Assembly: GCA_011364965.1 (NCBI GenBank)
Contig: RDOB01000001.1
Span: 188,017 to 252,016 of the forward strand
Direction: 5' to 3'
Length of the DNA stretch: 64,000 bases
Origin: Candidatus Heimdallarchaeota archaeon
Lineage (GTDB): Archaea > Asgardarchaeota > Heimdallarchaeia > Hodarchaeales > Hodarchaeaceae
Of this stretch, positions 42,286-51,610 are shown in pieces; the first letter of the stretch is position 1; each line of letters opens with the position of its first letter. Below the pieces are notes generated by a model, which did not search any database, was not told the DNA's origin, and worked only from the letters and a program-made list of their open reading frames with translations. A program made the position numbers and the translations under genes.

Positions 42286-45153
42286 TTAATTCCTAAGATA
42301 TTCCTTGAGATACTGCCCAGTGAAAGATTTCTTTACTTTGCATATTTCTTCTGGCGTTCCTGAGGCAACAAGATATCCTCCTTCACTCCCACCCTCAGGA
42401 CCAAGATCAATGATATAATCAGCCATTTTAATGATATCGAGGTTGTGTTCAATCACAATGACGCTATTTCCGTTATCAATGAGCTTATCAACGGTAAAAA
42501 GGAGTTTCTTGATGTCAGCTAGATGAAGTCCAATTGATGGTTCATCAAAAACATAGAGATTGTGTTCATGCCGTTTCAGTTTGCCCAATTCATTTGCTAA
42601 TTTTATTCTTTGCGCCTCTCCTCCGCTAAGAGTAGTAGAAGATTGACCAAGCTTTAAATAGCCGAGTCCAAGATCATCCATGACCTTTAATTTGTAATAG
42701 ATTAAACGCACATCTTTAAAAATAGCCAGTGCTCTCTCAACAGAGAGGTCTAGGGTATCAGCGATGCTATAGCCTTTATACTCAATCTCTAGGATCTCAG
42801 CTTTAAACCGTTTTCCTTTACAGACAGGGCAAATTGTCCGGACATCAGGCATAAATTGAAGTTGTGTCACAATTTCACCTGTTCCTTCACACTCATCACA
42901 TCTACCAGAATCTTTTGAATTATAACTAAAAGTAGATTTATTATAGGCACGATTCTTAGATTCGGGGAGATTTGAGAAAATATCTCGGATTTTATCATAA
43001 ATGCCAACAAATGTAGCGGGATTAGATCGAGAATTTCTTCCAATGGGAGATTGATCCATGATTCGTATATCTTTAATAAAATCTAATCCAATTATTTCAT
43101 CATGTTTTCCAGCAGTAACCCTACGATCTCGAAAACGTGAAATGAGTGCATTAGTTAATATGTCATTGACTAAACTACTCTTACCAGATCCTGACACTCC
43201 CGTAACACAGACCAAAACGCCAAGAGGAATTTTTACATCGATTTTTTTAAGATTATTCTCAATTGCGCCAAGAATTGTGATATAATCACCATTTAACGGA
43301 CGCCTCCGTTTGGGAATTTCAATAATTTTCTTTTTTGAGAGATACTGACCTGTGATCGATTCAGGAGTATTTTTAATATCCTCTACTGTGCCTTTAGCTA
43401 CAATTTCTCCGCCATAATCTCCTGATCCTGGGCCTAAATCTAAAATCCAATCTGCAGCCTCCATCATCTCAGTATCGTGTTCTACAACAATTACTGTATT
43501 TCCAATGTCTCTGAGTTTCTTAAGTGTTGTAATGATGCGGAAATTATCTCGTTGATGGAGTCCAATACTTGGTTCATCTAAGATATAAAGCATTCCCATT
43601 AATCCAGATCCTATTTGAGTAGACATCCTCACACGCTGAATTTCCCCACCTGATAAAGTATGAGCATTCCGATTCAAGCTAACGTAACTTACACCAATCT
43701 CGCAAAGAAGATCTAATCGTTTTTTGAGCTCCTCAATTATTGGTTCCTCAATGTGTTTTCGGCCTTTCTCAATAACTAAAGTATCTAAGAAAGAACGAAG
43801 CTCAGCTAATGTCATTTCCCCTAACTCATGCAAATTCTTTCCGTTTAAACGTACCAATAATCTCTGGGAAAGAAGCTTGGTTCCTTGACAGTCAGGACAA
43901 ACGACATTTGTCATACCACGGAAATAAATATGATCATCCATGGTTCTTGCAGATCGACGCGCCTCATTTCGGACACGCTCCTTATACCAACGATTAATGG
44001 GGGGAATAAGACCTTCAAATGCGACTTTTTTTCCAACATTAGAGAAAGTGTGCTCTAGATCTTTAGGTTGTATCAGAACAAATTTCTCTCCTTGGGTTCC
44101 ATAAAAGATTATATCTTGATTTTTCGGATCTAAACTTTCAAAAGGGGTATCTAGACTAAAATTATAATGTTTTGCGAGACTATAGATAACTAAATACTTA
44201 AATGGGTGATCTAAATTGAAAATATTCTCATTAATTGCTCCATTACGAATACTTTTCTTTTCATTCACTATAATCAGTCTTGGAACTGCTCTTCGATATA
44301 CTCCAAGTCCACGACAAGTTAAACAGGCACTATCTCCCTCATTTGGAGAGAAATACCAAGGTAAAAGTTCACCCATTACTAGATGATGGATTGGACATGT
44401 AAAGTCCTGATAGAATGATTGAAAATTCACAGTTTCTTCAGGAATATGAATTTTAATGTAACCTTCTCCGATTCTCTGACATTCACGGATCGTATCTAAC
44501 ATATTCTGGTGAAGATCAGAATTAACTTCGAATTTATCAATGAAAGCTTCTATCTGGTAAGTTCTCTGTTCATCGAGATCTATCTGTTCGCCCACATCAT
44601 ATTCTTGACCATCAATACGAATCTTTCCAACTCCTCGCCTTCTCAGAGTATCAAACAAGTACCGATAATCCTCGTCGTAGATTTTGAATACTGGAGCATA
44701 TATTTCTACCATTGTATCTTTAGAAAGAGAAAGTAATTTCTCAACTATCTGGCTAGCAGTTTTTACAGAGACCTCATGCTCACAATAAGGACAGTATGCT
44801 TGGCCTTTAGTAGAGTAGAGAAGTCGAAGGTATGTAGATACATCCGTTAGGGTTCCAACAGTTGAACGATAATTCCGTAAACTCTGATGTTGTTCGATGG
44901 AAACAACAGAGGATAAACCAAATATAAAATCTACATCAGGTCTACGAACTTGAATAACTCGTGATCGAGCATATGTAGATAATGATTCGAGGAATAATCT
45001 CTGACCTTCACCAAAGATCACATCAAACGCAAGACTAGATTTGCCAGAACCACTTACTCCAGTTACAACAGTTAACTTATTCCGAGGGATTTCGACATTG
45101 ATGTTTTTTAGATTATTTTGACGGGCTCCAATTACTTCAATTGTGTCTCTCAT
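42286..45153 (-). CDS. uvrA: Excinuclease ABC subunit A
   Basis: UvrA finds helix-distorting DNA damage and loads UvrB. The 955-residue protein has two ABC modules: Walker A GVSGSGKSS at about 32-40 and again near 655, signature LSGGE near 505 and 850, and DEPSIGLH after each. Zinc-type cysteines occur (CPYCEH, CLTCRG, CDECEG, CPVCKG), but one expected CxxC reads CPIH. UvrABC occurs mainly in bacteria and mesophilic archaea that likely acquired it. uvrB and uvrC are not in the window. It directly abuts the nucleotidyltransferase gene upstream. Confidence 0.95.
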   Translation of the reverse strand: MRDTIEVIGARQNNLKNINVEIPRNKLTVVTGVSGSGKSSLAFDVIFGEGQRLFLESLSTYARSRVIQVRRPDVDFIFGLSSVVSIEQHQSLRNYRSTVGTLTDVSTYLRLLYSTKGQAYCPYCEHEVSVKTASQIVEKLLSLSKDTMVEIYAPVFKIYDEDYRYLFDTLRRRGVGKIRIDGQEYDVGEQIDLDEQRTYQIEAFIDKFEVNSDLHQNMLDTIRECQRIGEGYIKIHIPEETVNFQSFYQDFTCPIHHLVMGELLPWYFSPNEGDSACLTCRGLGVYRRAVPRLIIVNEKKSIRNGAINENIFNLDHPFKYLVIYSLAKHYNFSLDTPFESLDPKNQDIIFYGTQGEKFVLIQPKDLEHTFSNVGKKVAFEGLIPPINRWYKERVRNEARRSARTMDDHIYFRGMTNVVCPDCQGTKLLSQRLLVRLNGKNLHELGEMTLAELRSFLDTLVIEKGRKHIEEPIIEELKKRLDLLCEIGVSYVSLNRNAHTLSGGEIQRVRMSTQIGSGLMGMLYILDEPSIGLHQRDNFRIITTLKKLRDIGNTVIVVEHDTEMMEAADWILDLGPGSGDYGGEIVAKGTVEDIKNTPESITGQYLSKKKIIEIPKRRRPLNGDYITILGAIENNLKKIDVKIPLGVLVCVTGVSGSGKSSLVNDILTNALISRFRDRRVTAGKHDEIIGLDFIKDIRIMDQSPIGRNSRSNPATFVGIYDKIRDIFSNLPESKNRAYNKSTFSYNSKDSGRCDECEGTGEIVTQLQFMPDVRTICPVCKGKRFKAEILEIEYKGYSIADTLDLSVERALAIFKDVRLIYYKLKVMDDLGLGYLKLGQSSTTLSGGEAQRIKLANELGKLKRHEHNLYVFDEPSIGLHLADIKKLLFTVDKLIDNGNSVIVIEHNLDIIKMADYIIDLGPEGGSEGGYLVASGTPEEICKVKKSFTGQYLKEYLRN

Positions 45154-46089
45154 TTAACTTTCTCCTCCAATATAATATATAGTTGTCTCATCTACCGTAG
45201 TTCGACTTCTAGCTGTAATTCTCTTGGGTTTCATCCCGATTATTAAGACACCCTGATCCTTAAGCCAGTTGATGGACTCAACCAATGTTAAATTAGGAAG
45301 GCCAGTTGCTTTCTTGAAATAAAGATCCAGTTCAGAATGAGTTCGCTCTCCAAGACTTTCCTTAAGATACTCGAATAGAGGTTTATAAAAAATCTCAATA
45401 TTGTCTATTAGAAACTCATTTATAAGAGTTAAAGCATATTCAACGCTTTCCCTTGACAACCCTTTCTTGAATACGTTAGTTATGATATTATCAATGATTT
45501 TATTTGCTGAAACTTCCTGGGCCTGAGTTAGAATGTCTCTACCTGGAATTTTTCCCTCAAGAAAGATCAAAATTCGTGCAATATCTTGAGTTGCCAGAAA
45601 AAGCCAATTAAAGCTCTTTTCGAGTGATTCTTCAATGTAGAGTGTCTTCTTGAGTTTATAGATCGCTCCTACTAGCATTTCAGAACGCAATAGGATTTGC
45701 AGCTCTTTATCCCTTTCTGCAACTCTAAACATGTCTCGATTAAACTCTGAAATCCCTCTATCAGCTGAATGTATTAATTTACTTGTAGAGAGCATATGAT
45801 GAGTTATACTCCCCTGAAGAAATCTCTGCTGATTCCGACGATAATCATTTCGAGAGATGACATAAGCATTGATATTTACGTCATTTTCTCGTACAACTAT
45901 CAAATCTTGAAGAACTCGTTCCTCATTTGTTACAATCACTATATCAATATCCGATTTTTCCCATATAATCCCATTAATATAACTACCAAGAACAAAAACA
46001 GCGAGTATACTATTATCAGATTTAATTCTGTTTAGAAATAACTCGAGAGCTGTATCAAACTTCTGACGTAGATTTGCATCTTCAACCAA
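45154..46089 (-). CDS. Nucleotidyltransferase-domain protein
   Basis: The N-terminal part has GS35-36 followed by the D48-x-D50 pair (LGSYINGIIWEKSDIDIVI), the core of pol-beta-type nucleotidyltransferases. The middle is helical, and the C-terminal 60 residues form a small separate domain. It starts at TTG behind CCGGAGGA. The gene stops directly before the uvrA ATG, which uses GGAGGA near its end as ribosome binding site, so both are probably one operon. The substrate (protein, RNA or small molecule) is unknown. Confidence 0.75.
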   Translation of the reverse strand: MVEDANLRQKFDTALELFLNRIKSDNSILAVFVLGSYINGIIWEKSDIDIVIVTNEERVLQDLIVVRENDVNINAYVISRNDYRRNQQRFLQGSITHHMLSTSKLIHSADRGISEFNRDMFRVAERDKELQILLRSEMLVGAIYKLKKTLYIEESLEKSFNWLFLATQDIARILIFLEGKIPGRDILTQAQEVSANKIIDNIITNVFKKGLSRESVEYALTLINEFLIDNIEIFYKPLFEYLKESLGERTHSELDLYFKKATGLPNLTLVESINWLKDQGVLIIGMKPKRITARSRTTVDETTIYYIGGES

Positions 46090-46423
46090 ACTAGTTCCTC
46101 CGGCTAAATGAAGAAATTAATTGTCTAGTAAAAGAAAATCTCTCCTTTAAAAAGAGAGGATTTCTCTAGACGACAAATAAAAGGGTAAATTCTCCTCAAT
46201 AAAAGTATTTTTTTCGTGGCAAGCCGGAGGAAATTTGATTGCCAATTTAAGAAAATACTAAACCAATTTTGGCTAATTCAGACAATTTAAATTGAGTAAA
46301 TTAAAAAAAACTTTACATATATAGATTTCGGTAAAGGTAATATATTAACTTCAAAAAATACTAGGAGAGTAGATCACGCAATTCACATCTAGAATTTTAT
46401 CAGTTAATATCTCAAAAAGTGGA
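46090..46423. other. Gene-free interval between two minus-strand genes
   Basis: It holds an imperfect hairpin near 46134-46164 (AAATCTCTC and GAGAGGATTT around a TTTAAAAA loop) and long AT-rich stretches. The hairpin could be an end signal or operator. No ORF is apparent. Confidence 0.4.
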
Positions 46424-47194
46424 CTAAATCAATTTTATTAAACGACCAAAACCAGTGCTCAATTGTAATGTCCCTTGATAAGAGGATGTTTTTCCAAACT
46501 CAACCCGAATACGATCCCCTAGCTTTACTTGAGCAATCTGTTCATTCCAAAATACAAGTACAATATCCCCAGAACTATCCTGCAGTATTGCATTAGCAAC
46601 AGTCAGTATTTTACCGTCTCTTTTGGATTTTACCTCTCGAGAGGGATCTAAATGGACAACTTCTCCCTCAACAAGTACTTCAGTCATACCTTCCCTTAAA
46701 GACCTAATAGTAGCAATCTGTGTAGGATTACCACGCTGAAACCAAATAAACTTACATTCAAACCCATGAACCCACCCAATATGGACAAAACCTAGTTTCT
46801 CATAGAACTGGCAGGTTCGAGCATTCCAAACAGGAGTGTCTAAGGTCCAAACAGTTTCAGGATATTGATGAAACAGAAGAGGCATAAGCTGAGTTGCAAT
46901 ACCCTTATTATGATACTCTGGGTCAATAAAAATTCGCTTAAGTATAAAACGGCCTTTCTTTCGAGAGTTGAATAAAAGTCCTCCGATGATTTGATTTTGA
47001 TAAAGGATTTTAAGGTAATCAAAGACCTTCATGTACTATAGCTGTGATTTGACCGAATTATAACCAATAAGACCCCCATTAAGGCTGAGAGGGCCATCTA
47101 ATCCAAAATCTGCGTGAAATGCTGCTTTAAATAATTTAATTAGAATTTCTGTGTCCTCAAGGGTGGTTTGAATAAGTTTGACATTAAGAGACAT
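46424..47194 (-). pseudogene. GNAT acetyltransferase fused to an OB-fold domain, in-frame TAG at 47036-47038
   Basis: From ATG 47194 the frame reads a GNAT N-terminus (MSLNVKLIQTTLEDTE, later GYNSVKSQL), then a TAG stop (47036-47038). It continues without frame change as YMKVFDYLKILYQNQIIGG, the next GNAT strands, and FIDPEYHNKGIATQLM, the acetyl-CoA loop. After about 115 residues downstream of the stop, an RPA/SSB-like OB domain follows (VEGEVVHLDPSREV, VFWNEQIAQVKLGDRIRVEFG). The intact frame downstream suggests recent mutation, recoding of TAG, or restart at ATG 47032, which would lack the first GNAT strands. The GNAT-OB fusion itself is unusual. Confidence 0.65.
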
Positions 47195-47354
47195 AAGATA
47201 TCAAATAAGTAAACTTGTTTGCAATAATTAAATGCTGGGATACTGGTAAAATAAAGATATAGAATACCTTTAAAAAATGAATTTAAAAGGGATATATAAA
47301 TAAGAGAATAATATTAGGTAGAGGAAAAAGTCACAGTATAGAGATGATTAAAAC

Positions 47355-48857
47355 TTGCCTTATAAGTCTGAAGTCTTGAAACGATTCATTCAAACCATTC
47401 TGAATCAATTGCCACGCTATATTGAGGCATATAGCGTAGAGGAACAAGTTTTACTAGATTATTTGCTATCTATCCTAAATAAATATCAATTAGCAGACTA
47501 TAAACGAGACGAATTGTCAATTATCTTAGTAGAGAATCGGAATACCTTCTATAATCACCCACGTTACATTCAGTTACCATTTTTGTGGTTTTTTGTGGAT
47601 TTTTTACGGATGGCGAATGCTACTCTCAACACAAGTACGTTTCATGCAACTGATTTCTATAGCTTCTTATTAAAAGGTTTACGAGGAGAAAAAGGTGTGC
47701 TGGGCATCTTTAAATTATTGAAGAAGAGTACCCCATTGAACGAGCTGTCCTGGGAAGCTCTCCAATATGAATGCAACAAATTAGATATACCTCTTAATCA
47801 AGAAGAGCTGACTCTTGTAAAAGCCTTGTACAAACTGACTTATAGCTCAAATTTACACAATCTAAGTCAGAGCTATCTAAAATCTTATTTAGCAGGGTAT
47901 GGAAAGAAAAGTTCTCGCTTAAGATCATTTACTAATTTCTTTGACCTCTTAGAGTTAAATTGTTTCCTAAATTATAATCCTCGTGCTTTCGGTCTTTCTC
48001 AGGTAATTTTTAAAGGAAATTTACCACCTGATAAGGTAGCTTGGACAGAAATTGTTAACATCCAGAATACTCAGAATACTACTCTTCTGAATAGCAATAT
48101 GTACTTGACAAATGACAACAAATCATGCATTGGAATATTAATAATTCCATCCAACACTTTGAAGAAGCTACAAGGATTTCTCAATACAAAAACTGATCTA
48201 GGATTATTAGAAAATTTTGAGACAGAAGAGATTAAACAATCATATTATTCGGGATCCCTAGAGTATTATAATGCAGATCAGGGATGGGATTACCCACAAA
48301 TAATATCTAGAACGAAAAAAAGGGGAGAGAGAGAAGCATTAAGTTCAGAGAATAGTAATTTCTTCATCACACCACCTTTTAACTCAAAATGGACATTTCA
48401 AGATTATTATCAACCAGCTGAGTTAATAACTTCTTTATGTGAGTTAACTCAGGAGATTCCTTTATCAAAGCTATTAGTTTCAGATAAAATAATTCTAGAA
48501 AGATTCAATTTCCTTGATCCAACAATAAAAAATCAAGTTTTGAATCTAGTGATATCCTCTACCCTTTTACGTTCCGACTTCTCTCTGGATTATTATTGGA
48601 TTCGTATTTCGAAAATTGAACAGGAGGAATTGTCTCAACTCCTTAGAGGATTCCCTTTATGCAAAATCTATGAATCAAAAGATAGTTTTCATATATGGAC
48701 CCAATTCACCCCTGAGATTGCAGAAATAATACGAAAAGAATGGAACGGAGAAATCTACAATACTAAGACTCAATATCAACCGCAGAATTTAAGACAGGAG
48801 TGGTTTAACAAAGAAGAATTAGCATGGAAAATCCCAGTTGATTTATTAAGACAATAA
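47355..48857 (+). CDS. Unrecognised 500-residue protein
   Basis: It opens at TTG 47355 (stop codon two codons upstream), is largely helical in its first 250 residues and mixed after that, and has no membrane helix, P-loop or metal motif that I recognise. Leucine-, tyrosine- and asparagine-rich composition resembles its neighbours. I know no family. It stands alone, after the GNAT-OB gene on the other strand and before an interval with gene remnants. Confidence 0.55.
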   Translation: MPYKSEVLKRFIQTILNQLPRYIEAYSVEEQVLLDYLLSILNKYQLADYKRDELSIILVENRNTFYNHPRYIQLPFLWFFVDFLRMANATLNTSTFHATDFYSFLLKGLRGEKGVLGIFKLLKKSTPLNELSWEALQYECNKLDIPLNQEELTLVKALYKLTYSSNLHNLSQSYLKSYLAGYGKKSSRLRSFTNFFDLLELNCFLNYNPRAFGLSQVIFKGNLPPDKVAWTEIVNIQNTQNTTLLNSNMYLTNDNKSCIGILIIPSNTLKKLQGFLNTKTDLGLLENFETEEIKQSYYSGSLEYYNADQGWDYPQIISRTKKRGEREALSSENSNFFITPPFNSKWTFQDYYQPAELITSLCELTQEIPLSKLLVSDKIILERFNFLDPTIKNQVLNLVISSTLLRSDFSLDYYWIRISKIEQEELSQLLRGFPLCKIYESKDSFHIWTQFTPEIAEIIRKEWNGEIYNTKTQYQPQNLRQEWFNKEELAWKIPVDLLRQ

Positions 48858-49170
48858 AAAAGAAGGAGGAGAGATGGTTGAAGACTTTTATTTCGTGTTC
48901 GACCATTAATTTATCCAGTAACACCTGGAGGTCTTTCTGTTGGGGGCATCATTTATATTATAACTTCCTAAAGATCACCTGATTTGGGGATCCTCACAAT
49001 CAATAATTACATAATGTATATAAGCACCCTTATTTCCTTCCAAAAAAGCACAAAAGGAGAGAGCAAACTAAAAATGATGAAAATTAGAACTAAAACGGGT
49101 ATACCATAGAATTGGTAGTGGAATTTTGCTTCTAGGAATTTGATACTCAAATAGTTATACCCATTCCAGA
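48858..49170. other. Interval with short ORF remnants
   Basis: Two good-looking ribosome binding sites (GGAGGAGAG before an ATG at 48874, and AAAGGAG near 49052 before an ATG at 49074) each lead into frames of about 11 codons. A TATA-like GTATATAAG lies at 49017-49025. GGGTATA (49097-49103) and TATACCC (49156-49162) form a perfect 7-bp inverted repeat. It looks like decayed sequence rather than genes. Confidence 0.4.
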
Positions 49171-49694
49171 TCAAAATTTAATTAATTCCAATGGTAGGTT
49201 AATGATTACTTCGCAACAATTATCCCCCTTAGGGATACTTTTAGTCTGGGCAAGATCAAAATTAAAGTCAGGAAAAGCTCCTTGGAGCATCCCTTGATAC
49301 CCTGCTTGATGTACTTTTGAACACATCAGACCAGCTTTCGCATATTCCGAAAATTATGCTTTCTTAATACCTTCCCAATATTGGCAATGTGATATTTGTG
49401 AAATAATTACTCCATTTCTCACTTCAAGTTTAGCTTGAAAACCTAAAATCTGACTGGTTAAATCAGCGATTTGAGGTAAAGAACTCAGGGTAGTAACGTA
49501 ATCATCCCGCTCAATATTAAGAAGCTTCTTAATTTTCCAAGTCATACGCATACATAGATCTTACCGGACCTCAGCATCAATGTCCACCGCATCCTCCATT
49601 CCCCAAGGAGCAGTCACGAATCGAAACCATGCCCATCCAACCGAATGAAGGCATAGGAAGCTAATAAGCGAAATGTATCCTCATCTAGCTTCAT
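49171..49694 (-). pseudogene. Remnant of a DUF6125 / ATC-hydrolase-like gene
   Basis: One protein can be rebuilt from pieces. It runs from MKLDEDTFRLLASYAFIRLDGH (ATG at 49694), through FVTAPWGMEDAVDIDAEV one frame over, to MTWKIKKLLNIERDDYV in a third register. That last piece stops at TAA (49354-49356), and the same frame resumes with FSEYAKAGLMCSKVHQAGYQ up to 49171. At least two frameshifts and two stops separate them. The order and residues recall DUF6125 / L-2-amino-thiazoline-4-carboxylic acid hydrolase-like proteins; that family name is from memory. Confidence 0.6.
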
Positions 49695-49808
49695 AATAAG
49701 AATCACACCAAATTAGATTATAAAAGAAAACAAAAGTTACTGAACCACCATCTATAACTCCTCTCGCTTCAATGAGTCGATTTAATATACCTGATTGAGG
49801 AAAAAATT

Positions 49809-50459
49809 TCACTCAACCCAAGAGATGAGCATTTCATAAGAGGTGACACCAATGTTTCTGTGGCCTTCAACGAATTCTGGGGTGAAGTGTACAAGTGTTG
49901 GCATATGAGTTATTCGTAATTTAACTGACATATGGTACTTATCATGAAGAACTATCCACGATATATTGTTTATGGTCACGAAATTATTTAATTCATCAGT
50001 CGATTCTTCTGAAAAAGAAACTACAACTATATTTGGAGAATCGATAACAAAATCTTTAAGAATTTCAACCTGCTGTTTACAGGGTATACAATAAGTTCCC
50101 ATATAATCCAATATTATATGTTTTCCTTTGAACTGAATCAGATCTAATGTGCTTCCAGAAAGATCTTGAAAAATATATCGTCCTGAAACATCACTATCTG
50201 GATCACTCGGTTGACTTGTATTAACATTATCAGCAAAATAAATCATAGGAATAGCCAATACGAGTAGAAATACTGGAATTATGACGTAAATTCTGTTAAA
50301 TGACTTGGGTTTGACCTTTAATATCTCATTGTCTCTTTTTTGCGTTTTTACTCTTACTCTGTCAATTTTCTTTATAACTTGATCAATATCATCATTTGTC
50401 TGACTGATAGCTAATTTATGGTTTCTTCGTCGTCTTTGACTCATTTTATTCCACACCAT
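49809..50459 (-). CDS. Membrane-anchored TlpA-like thioredoxin-fold protein
   Basis: A basic cytoplasmic N-terminus (residues 1-55) precedes one membrane helix (57-75) and a thioredoxin-like domain outside the cell. YMGTYCIPC carries the C124-x2-C127 active site, and HMPTLVHF has the expected cis-Pro. Such proteins reduce or oxidise disulfides of secreted proteins and receive electrons from CcdA/DsbD-type membrane proteins, one of which is encoded at 51.9 kb. It is divergent from that operon, sharing the control region. Confidence 0.82.
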   Translation of the reverse strand: MVWNKMSQRRRRNHKLAISQTNDDIDQVIKKIDRVRVKTQKRDNEILKVKPKSFNRIYVIIPVFLLVLAIPMIYFADNVNTSQPSDPDSDVSGRYIFQDLSGSTLDLIQFKGKHIILDYMGTYCIPCKQQVEILKDFVIDSPNIVVVSFSEESTDELNNFVTINNISWIVLHDKYHMSVKLRITHMPTLVHFTPEFVEGHRNIGVTSYEMLISWVE

Positions 50460-50667
50460 GATTAATTAAAGTCTGATTTCTACTCACTAGTTACTTCATG
50501 TCTTAGTAATCAGTTTTGCCATGTATTGATTGTTTTTTCACTAAATAATCATTAAGATTACTTTCATTAGTTGGAAAGCATATATCAAATGAAATCTTCG
50601 AAATATCAGCATTTTTTGCCAATCGAATTGCTTATTAACAAATTACGCAGGTTCTTCGACAATTTTT

Positions 50668-50739
50668 TTAGTCTACATCTACTGATATCCATCCACAGCA
50701 ATCACAGCTTTCATTGAAGAAATTTGGAGCTTTATTCAT
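50668..50739 (-). CDS. Possible tiny cysteine-rich peptide
   Basis: A 23-residue frame from ATG 50739 ends with SCDCCGWISVDVD. Its C-x-CC cluster resembles metal- or arsenite-binding cysteine groups, and two proteins encoded nearby also have CC pairs. There is no obvious ribosome binding site, so it may be a chance frame or a gene remnant. Confidence 0.2.
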   Translation of the reverse strand: MNKAPNFFNESCDCCGWISVDVD

Positions 50740-50768
50740 ACAAGAATGCATGTTTTTGTCATATTGAT

Positions 50769-50810
50769 GTATATCGATTTAAATACATATCGATAGATTG
50801 ACAACTATCG
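50769..50810. promoter_or_regulatory. Putative ArsR operator upstream of the 50.9-kb operon
   Basis: GTATATCGAT (50769-50778) and ATATCGATAG (50787-50796) are followed by CTATCG (50805-50810). CGATAG and CTATCG form an inverted repeat with an 8-base spacer. The ATATCGA core is also found in the palindromes between arsR and the permease gene, so the same repressor probably binds both. Confidence 0.5.
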
Positions 50811-50887
50811 AAATCATTTTAACATATCCTCAAAATAGCACTTCAAAAATGATTGTTTCTTAAAAAAGGCATACAAGGACGGAATTA

Positions 50888-51610
50888 TTGTTAAAAATGT
50901 TATTTTCAAACTCCAAAACTATCAAGCAAACAACTATTGAAATAATTTTATTATTTTGTTGCTTCTTTTACTTCTACCAAACCTATGAAAATATCTACAT
51001 TTCAAGGGGAGTTGTTATTGTAGATCGCGCAGATGGTGCTTATCCTGTTCTTTGGTGCAAATACATCAACGAAGGAGACAATCTTACATATCAGATAGAC
51101 TCTATTAAATCAGATGAGGAAATTGCTTTTGCTAAAGGTGATTATATTACTGGTTCAATTGGAGACCTCCCAGAAAAAGTGGATAGTGGATTTCATGCAA
51201 ATTTAGTCTCAGATTTTAGACATAAAGGTACAAATATTTCATCAGAGGTAGTACCACCAATTATTGTCCCCCATAAAATCTTTCGAGCCTGTTGTAACAC
51301 TTATAAACCCCTAACCTACCAACTAAAAGATTGGGGATGGAAAAATTTCTATCTATTAACAGAAAAAGCAAACGAATTCATACTATCTTATGCAGCACCT
51401 TCGTTAGATGCAACCATTATTTATAACTTAGAAGGAGTTGCTTTATCCTTTAATGCAACTTTAGCAAATTTTAATTATTCAGCGCAACTTATTACTCCGC
51501 TTCAGATAACTACTTCTTCACAAAGGTTCTATACTACTCCTTGGTACTTTTCCATGAATCTGATTAGCCTCTTTTTCATAATCGCTAAAATGAAGGGATC
51601 CTCTTTATGA
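50888..51610 (+). CDS. Membrane-bound protein with vicinal cysteines, unknown family
   Basis: The 240-residue protein has a hydrophobic helix at about 16-35, a beta-rich domain probably outside the membrane with several N-x-S/T sequons, and a C-terminal membrane helix (about 217-234). Cysteines are C24-C25, C57 and the adjacent pair C135-C136 in IFRACCNTYK. Adjacent thiols bind trivalent arsenic well, and the gene lies behind a probable ArsR operator. I know no family. It starts at TTG 50888, or ATG 50897, and its stop overlaps the next start. Confidence 0.55.
   Translation: MLKMLFSNSKTIKQTTIEIILLFCCFFYFYQTYENIYISRGVVIVDRADGAYPVLWCKYINEGDNLTYQIDSIKSDEEIAFAKGDYITGSIGDLPEKVDSGFHANLVSDFRHKGTNISSEVVPPIIVPHKIFRACCNTYKPLTYQLKDWGWKNFYLLTEKANEFILSYAAPSLDATIIYNLEGVALSFNATLANFNYSAQLITPLQITTSSQRFYTTPWYFSMNLISLFFIIAKMKGSSL

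Larger units (their letters stand above)
50460..50887. other. Divergent control region of the thiol/arsenic genes
   Basis: It serves the TlpA-like gene to the left and the plus-strand operon to the right. The right part holds the ArsR-type palindromes listed separately. A 23-codon minus-strand frame with adjacent cysteines at 50668-50739 is described on its own. No larger ORF is visible. Confidence 0.5.

Noticed and set aside
49097..49163. tRNA-like element with a perfect 7-bp acceptor (GGGTATA/TATACCC) and a GG-containing loop
   Set aside because: There is no T loop of the TTCRANY type, the anticodon stem does not pair with T at position 33, and the span is only 66 bases. It is more likely a chance inverted repeat or a decayed gene.
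48858..49170. Small peptides behind GGAGGAGAG and AAAGGAG
   Set aside because: Frames are only about 11 codons long; probably remnants.
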